Source of the DNA: JBIYSM02 sp044759095
Lineage (GTDB): Bacteria; Bacillota; Bacilli; Brevibacillales; Brevibacillaceae
Direction: 5' to 3'
Length of the DNA: 64,000 nt
Assembly (NCBI RefSeq): GCF_044759095.2
Contig: NZ_JBIYSM020000019.1
Span: forward strand, 11,279-75,278
Positions 60,462-64,000 of this stretch are shown piece after piece. Every line of letters starts with the position of its first letter. Within the stretch, counting starts at the first letter, position 1. The position numbers were made by a program, and so were the translations under genes. Below the pieces are notes generated by a model. It saw only the letters and a list, made by a program, of their open reading frames with translations, had not been told where the DNA came from and did not search any database.

Positions 60462-61070
60462 ATGGAACCAGACCTGATCGAGCTGAATAAAGAGGCGGCG
60501 CATCTCATACAGCAGTACCTGTCCGGCAACACCCGCGCTTTCCATGCGTTGGTTCAGCTTTATGGACAGCGTGTTCTGCGCATCGTGAAAAAAATGGTCT
60601 ACTCCTATCACGACGTGGAGGATCTTCATAACGAAATCTGGTTGAAAGTAGCCCAGCATGCACATAAGTTCGATACAAGCCTTCCCTTTCACTCCTGGCT
60701 GTACCGTATTGCCTCCAATGCTTGCATCGACTTTTTGCGGAAAAAGAAGGAGATTGCCATGGAAGACGATCAGTTGTTCCTTCAGGTCAACAAACTCCCC
60801 GCAACTGAACTGAATACTCCCGAAAACGTTTTGCTGGAAAAAGAGTTCCGCGCGCAGTTGGAGGGCTTGCTGGCTCGCTTGGATGACACCGATCGGCTGA
60901 TCGTCACGCTGCGTTTTACGGAGGGAATGAGCTACGATGACATCGGCAGCATCGTCGGAATGAGCAAAAACACCGTTGGCACCCGGTTGTTCCGCGCACG
61001 AAAACAACTGAAAGACTTGTTGGAAGCACAAATGGAGGAAAGGAGAATGGTCGATGCCGCACTTGGATGA
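60462..61070 (+). CDS. ECF-type RNA polymerase sigma factor
   Basis: This 202-aa sigma-70 family, group 4 factor has region 2 (about 20-95) with DVEDLHNEIWLKVAQH and SWLYRIASNACIDFLRKKK, and region 4 (about 130-190) with LRFTEGMSYDDIGSIVGMSKNTVGTRLFRARKQL. It probably directs an envelope-stress regulon. ATG at 60462 follows GAGGGGGAAACC. It overlaps the anti-sigma gene by 17 bp, the usual sign of a cognate pair. Confidence 0.93.
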   Translation: MEPDLIELNKEAAHLIQQYLSGNTRAFHALVQLYGQRVLRIVKKMVYSYHDVEDLHNEIWLKVAQHAHKFDTSLPFHSWLYRIASNACIDFLRKKKEIAMEDDQLFLQVNKLPATELNTPENVLLEKEFRAQLEGLLARLDDTDRLIVTLRFTEGMSYDDIGSIVGMSKNTVGTRLFRARKQLKDLLEAQMEERRMVDAALG

Positions 61071-61617
61071 ACTGACACTGATGATGTATCTCGATCAAGA
61101 GCTGGGTTTGGAAGAAACCGGTCAGGTGAAAACACATCTCGCCAACTGCCCGCAATGCCATGAACTCTGTTCCCGGATGAAAGCCGATCAGCAGCTTTTC
61201 TTTGCCACCTTCACCGAGTCTTTCCGTCCATCCGAATCCCCCATTGAGCTGAACCCGTTTACACAGGCACAAGTAGAAGCGATCGCCTCCCTCCATAAAC
61301 GCAACCATCAGCATTCCGTCTGGCGTCCTCTCAGCTGGCTCTTCATCCTGCTGGCAGCGGCGGGAAGCTATTGGCTTTTTCTGCAAAGCTATCTGTACAA
61401 TTGGCTCTCTCAGACTTGGGAGACGTGGCAGTACAATCTGATGTGGTCATCTGCCTTCTGGATTAAGGAATACGCGAATGACTTGCTGCTTGCGCCCCAG
61501 ACCGGAGCCATACAAGTAAGTCTGCTGTTCATGCTGCTTCTGGGAGCGCTCGTTTTGCTCCGTACACGGTACACCTCACTGTTACAGGAAAGACATCAGG
61601 ACGGAGGACACAAGTGA
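61054..61617 (+). CDS. Anti-sigma factor with zinc-finger (zf-HC2) domain
   Basis: This 187-aa membrane anti-sigma factor has an N-terminal zinc-binding motif, His-x3-Cys-x2-Cys (THLANCPQCHEL, about 26-37), that should clamp the ECF sigma. It is followed by a linker, a membrane helix (SWLFILLAAAGSYWLFL, about 93-110) and a second one near the C-terminus (SLLFMLLLGALVLL). The layout predicts release of sigma by an extracytoplasmic signal. It overlaps both neighbours and is translated with them. Confidence 0.9.
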   Translation: MPHLDELTLMMYLDQELGLEETGQVKTHLANCPQCHELCSRMKADQQLFFATFTESFRPSESPIELNPFTQAQVEAIASLHKRNHQHSVWRPLSWLFILLAAAGSYWLFLQSYLYNWLSQTWETWQYNLMWSSAFWIKEYANDLLLAPQTGAIQVSLLFMLLLGALVLLRTRYTSLLQERHQDGGHK

Positions 61618-62738
61618 TGAGAAAGCTATGCTGCCTGCTGGCGTTTATTCTAATCCTTCTGGCGGCCACTGGGGCCTATGCATTTGGGGCGGTCAGCCAG
61701 GATCATTATCTGCTTCCCCAAGGCGCAGTTCACCGCGGAGATCTGGCTGTCAGCGGGAACAAGGTGGTCATTGAGGGAACGGTTGACGGCGATCTCTACG
61801 TGTTTTCGGAGAGTGTACAGGTATTGGGGGAAGTAACAGGCGACGTGATCTCCTTCTCCGCCAACACTACTATTTTGGGGAAAGTGGGCGGCAACATCCG
61901 CTCGTTTACGCAAAACCTGACCATTTCCGGCACAGTCGCCCGCAGTGTTACAAGCGCTTCCCAGCACGTTCTTGTCACTGACCAGGGTCAGGTGCAGAGG
62001 GACATGCTGCTGTTTGCCCAAAATACCGATGTGCACGGCAAGGTTGGCAGGGAACTAAACGGGATGATCGGGGAAGCACGAATTACGGGCGAGGTGGGAC
62101 GGGGAATCTCCCTATTAAAAAGCCACACGCTGCGGCTCGATTCAACGGCCGTTATCGGCGGTGACCTGATATACTCCAGCCCCCGGCGTGCAATCATTGC
62201 GGACGGCGCTGCCATGAAAGGGGAAGAACGTTATACACCTGAACCTCACGAGGAGAAAGACGGCATCGGTTTTTCGCTGTTCACCTCAGCTGCGCTTCTG
62301 TTAAGCACATTGCTGCTTTGGACGGCCATCCGCTTTTTGTTTCCAGCAGGAATGTACCGAGTGTGCCAACAGCTGGACCGGCAGATTGCCGCCGTATTTG
62401 GGATGGGAGCTGGGGTCCTGCTGGCATCCGTCATCCTGGTTGTGGTGCTCCTCGTCACCGTCGTCGGAATTCCAGCTGCCGTCATCCTGGCCTTGACGAT
62501 CGCGGTGCTTGCCTATACAGCCAAAGTGTTTGTCGGATCCTGGATCGGGATGCGATTGCGGGAGCGATTCGAATGGAGGCTTCACCCGCTTCTCGCTGAA
62601 TTGCTCGGGGTTGCAGTACTGCAGTGTCTGCTCTTTATTCCGTTTTTCGGATGGCTTCTGTCGATACCCGTATGGCTGGTTTTCCTTGGGGCTTTAGCAG
62701 CCGCCGTACGTCAGACGAATAAAACATTTCTTCCGTAA
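61617..62738 (+). CDS. Bactofilin-like polymer-forming membrane protein
   Basis: This 373-aa protein has an N-terminal signal or anchor (CCLLAFILILLAATGAYAFG) and a right-handed beta-helix of short repeats in the style of bactofilins, e.g. VIEGTVDGDLYVFSESVQVLGEVTGDV (about 45-185). Three C-terminal membrane helices follow (about 215-370). ATG at 61617 overlaps the anti-sigma stop by one base, with GGAGG nearby. Unlike cytosolic bactofilins, the repeat domain should face outwards. It is probably the structural or effector output of the sigma/anti-sigma pair. Confidence 0.85.
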   Translation: MRKLCCLLAFILILLAATGAYAFGAVSQDHYLLPQGAVHRGDLAVSGNKVVIEGTVDGDLYVFSESVQVLGEVTGDVISFSANTTILGKVGGNIRSFTQNLTISGTVARSVTSASQHVLVTDQGQVQRDMLLFAQNTDVHGKVGRELNGMIGEARITGEVGRGISLLKSHTLRLDSTAVIGGDLIYSSPRRAIIADGAAMKGEERYTPEPHEEKDGIGFSLFTSAALLLSTLLLWTAIRFLFPAGMYRVCQQLDRQIAAVFGMGAGVLLASVILVVVLLVTVVGIPAAVILALTIAVLAYTAKVFVGSWIGMRLRERFEWRLHPLLAELLGVAVLQCLLFIPFFGWLLSIPVWLVFLGALAAAVRQTNKTFLP

Positions 62739-62795
62739 ATAGGTTTATCTTAATTGGATTTTGGGCTTAATGAGAAGAGGATTTGCAGTTGGATG

Positions 62796-62816
62796 TTTGA
62801 CCTTTGTTGACCTTTT
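62796..62816. promoter_or_regulatory. CtsR operator upstream of clpP
   Basis: TTTGACCTTTGTTGACCTTTT contains the tandem heptads TTTGACC and TTGACCTTT, the reverse of the CtsR direct repeat AGGTCAAA-NAN-GGTCAAA with one mismatch. It ends 37 bp before the clpP start. Confidence 0.85.
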
Positions 62817-62852
62817 GTGTATGATATTCTTACGAAAGAGAGGAGGAAGACT

Positions 62853-63458
62853 ATGCAAAACAACTATTTGATTCCTACCGTTATTGAACAGACCAACCGC
62901 GGTGAGCGTGCTTACGATATTTATTCCCGCCTTCTCAAGGATCGGATCATCTTCCTGGGAACTCCCATCAATGACCAGGTGGCCAACGCAGTTGTGGCAC
63001 AGCTCTTGTTCCTGCAAGCGGAGGACCCGGAAAAGGATATCCAGCTGTACATAAACAGCCCAGGCGGTTCCATCACGGCCGGTATGGCCATCTACGACAC
63101 CATGCAGTTCATTAAACCGGATGTATCCACGTTGTGCATCGGCATGGCCGCTTCCATGGGCGCATTCTTGCTGGCTGCCGGTGCAAAAGGCAAACGCTAC
63201 GCTCTTCCTAACAGCGAAGTGATGATCCACCAACCGCTGGGCGGTGCCCAAGGACAGGCGAGCGACATCGAAATCGCGGCAAAGCGCATCCTGAAAATGC
63301 GCGAGCATCTGAACAAAATCTTGTCCGAGCGTACCGGACAGCCATTGGAACGCATCCAAAAGGATACCGACCGCGACAACTTCCTCACCGCCTTCGAGGC
63401 AATGGAATACGGTCTGATTGACAAAGTGATTGAGACTGAACCAAAGGCTGCTAAATAA
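62853..63458 (+). CDS. clpP: ATP-dependent Clp protease proteolytic subunit
   Basis: This 201-aa ClpP forms the 14-mer protease chamber with ClpX/ClpC. Its catalytic triad is visible: Ser in GMAASMGAFLLA (about 97), His in VMIHQPLGGAQGQ (about 122) and Asp in DTDRDNF (about 171). ATG at 62853 follows GAGGAGGAAGACT. A CtsR operator shows heat-shock control. Together with ssrA and smpB in this window it covers tagging and degradation of stalled products. Confidence 0.97.
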   Translation: MQNNYLIPTVIEQTNRGERAYDIYSRLLKDRIIFLGTPINDQVANAVVAQLLFLQAEDPEKDIQLYINSPGGSITAGMAIYDTMQFIKPDVSTLCIGMAASMGAFLLAAGAKGKRYALPNSEVMIHQPLGGAQGQASDIEIAAKRILKMREHLNKILSERTGQPLERIQKDTDRDNFLTAFEAMEYGLIDKVIETEPKAAK

Positions 63459-63474
63459 GTTATCCATACGACAA

Positions 63475-63497
63475 AACCCGGCTATCGCAGCCGGGTT
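63475..63497. terminator. Terminator between clpP and sspH
   Basis: AACCCGGCT and AGCCGGGTT form a 9-bp stem with a 5-nt loop, flanked by A- and T-rich sequence for the two convergent transcripts. Confidence 0.85.
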
Positions 63498-63512
63498 GTT
63501 TGCTGTTTCTGT

Positions 63513-63692
63513 CTATTTTTCTTGCAGCTGCGTGACGTCCACGGTCATGCTCTGGGTCGGTTTCCCTTCGGGGTGGACCCGGGCGGTTGCCGTTCGCTCG
63601 TCAACGCCGTCAATCCAGACAGATTGGCCTTGATACTGCACTTCAATCTTTTGTGCCGATTTGATAATCTCCTGCGCACGCGCTACGTTCAT
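63513..63692 (-). CDS. sspH: Small acid-soluble spore protein, H type
   Basis: This 59-aa protein opens MNVARAQEIIKSAQKIEVQYQ and continues WIDGVDERTATARV with HPEGKPTQSMTVDV, matching the SspH family (MNxxRAKEIxxS ... VxxxxxTARxxPxxxP). SspH is a minor spore-core protein made late in the forespore. It starts at ATG 63692, overlapping the stop of a 50-aa gene upstream by 4 bp, so the two are one transcript, probably sigma-G dependent. Confidence 0.87.
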   Translation of the reverse strand: MNVARAQEIIKSAQKIEVQYQGQSVWIDGVDERTATARVHPEGKPTQSMTVDVTQLQEK

Positions 63693-63841
63693 TTTTGTTC
63701 CTCCATCGTTTCGGTTGTCGTTTCCTCAATCAATCCGTTCTGAGAGGTAACGAGTCCTGATCCCAGCCCTTCGTTCACCATGCGATCAATATCCATTTCG
63801 TAGGCGTCGCGGCCTTCGTTTCGTGAATCGCGAGTGTCCAT
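63689..63841 (-). CDS. Small hypothetical protein cotranscribed with sspH, 50 aa
   Basis: From ATG 63841, with GGAGGGAAAGC upstream, this acidic 50-aa protein starts MDTRDSRNEGRDAYEMDID and continues RMVNEGLGSGLV, ending with a Thr/Glu-rich tail. Its stop codon overlaps the sspH start (ATGA). The DRMVNEGLGSG stretch looks like a conserved core; I cannot name the family. Given its partner, a sporulation role is likely but inferred. The 159 bp from here to the window edge contain no gene that I can support. Confidence 0.7.
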   Translation of the reverse strand: MDTRDSRNEGRDAYEMDIDRMVNEGLGSGLVTSQNGLIEETTTETMEEQK

Positions 63842-64000
63842 GCTTTCCCTCCTTCAGGGCGCTTGCCCACTTTTACAATGTTTAGGTATGCCCACTTTTC
63901 GCCCGAACATGCAAAGGCATAAGAAAAGCTTCGATTGAAGCCCTCTCGAAGAAGCTGGTTCTTCGTTAGAGGAAACTTTTTATGCGTTCCGGAAAGTTTA

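Noticed and set aside
1..64000. CRISPR arrays, rRNA operons and intact prophage
   Set aside because: I saw no regular spacer arrays, no rRNA sequence and no phage structural genes.

Overview
The window looks like a chromosome segment of a low-to-mid GC, spore-forming, aerobic Firmicute, most likely Brevibacillus or a close Paenibacillaceae relative. The evidence is a Bacillus-type glycolytic operon behind cggR, sigma-54 (sigL/rpoN) beside it, the secG-rnr-smpB-ssrA block, clpP with a CtsR box, an H-type small acid-soluble spore protein, lipoprotein-type ABC binding proteins and strong AGGAGG ribosome sites. The genus is an inference; no rRNA gene is present to settle it.

Layout. 1-3.2 kb: end of a sulfonate/nitrate-type ABC transporter (ssuB partial, ssuC, ssuA) and a VOC-fold protein. 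3.3-4.3 kb: a deletion scar of two gene fragments (aminotransferase tail, NmrA-like head) and an Rrf2 regulator with two matching 17-bp palindromes. 4.3-9.8 kb: a four-gene signalling operon with two PAS-GGDEF-EAL proteins, a STAS protein and a HemAT-like globin-coupled chemoreceptor. 9.9-17.1 kb: alpha/beta hydrolase, epimerase and TetR, a hydroxyacid dehydrogenase, a motA/motB stator pair and an orphan OppA-type binding protein. 17.3-25.2 kb: a block apparently for tricarboxylate or related acid use (LysR, AbrB-family permease, isocitrate/isopropylmalate-type dehydrogenase, a 5'-truncated tctA, a methyltransferase and a CitA/CitB-type two-component pair). Just left of it is a decayed copy of the 3' end of ssrA.

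25.5-36.1 kb is the most striking part: an island bounded by direct repeats of the ssrA 3' end and its downstream terminator. It carries a complete type II Wadjet plasmid-defence operon, jetA-jetB-jetC-jetD, followed 3 bp later by a PemK/MazF-like gene that appears to be its fifth member. A divergent zinc-ribbon transposase-like gene lacks recognisable catalytic acids, and the C-terminal stub of a large serine recombinase runs straight into the attachment core. Next to ssrA, a 114-bp segment containing the terminator and core is tandemly duplicated, so ssrA looks like a repeatedly used integration site.

36.5-64 kb is core genome: ssrA (predicted tag A-GNKQLSLAA), smpB, rnr, secG, a membrane-anchored cytochrome c, fetAB-like metal export, a Fur-box-controlled siderophore ABC system, and eno-gpmI-tpiA-pgk-gapA with an NhaC-type antiporter inserted between cggR and gapA. 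It continues with a glutaredoxin-like protein, rpoN, tRNA-Arg(CCG), a branched-chain amino acid binding protein, a stalk-domain protein, an ECF sigma/anti-sigma/bactofilin-like operon, clpP and sspH. Starts were moved from the longest open frame wherever a clear ribosome site supports a later codon.
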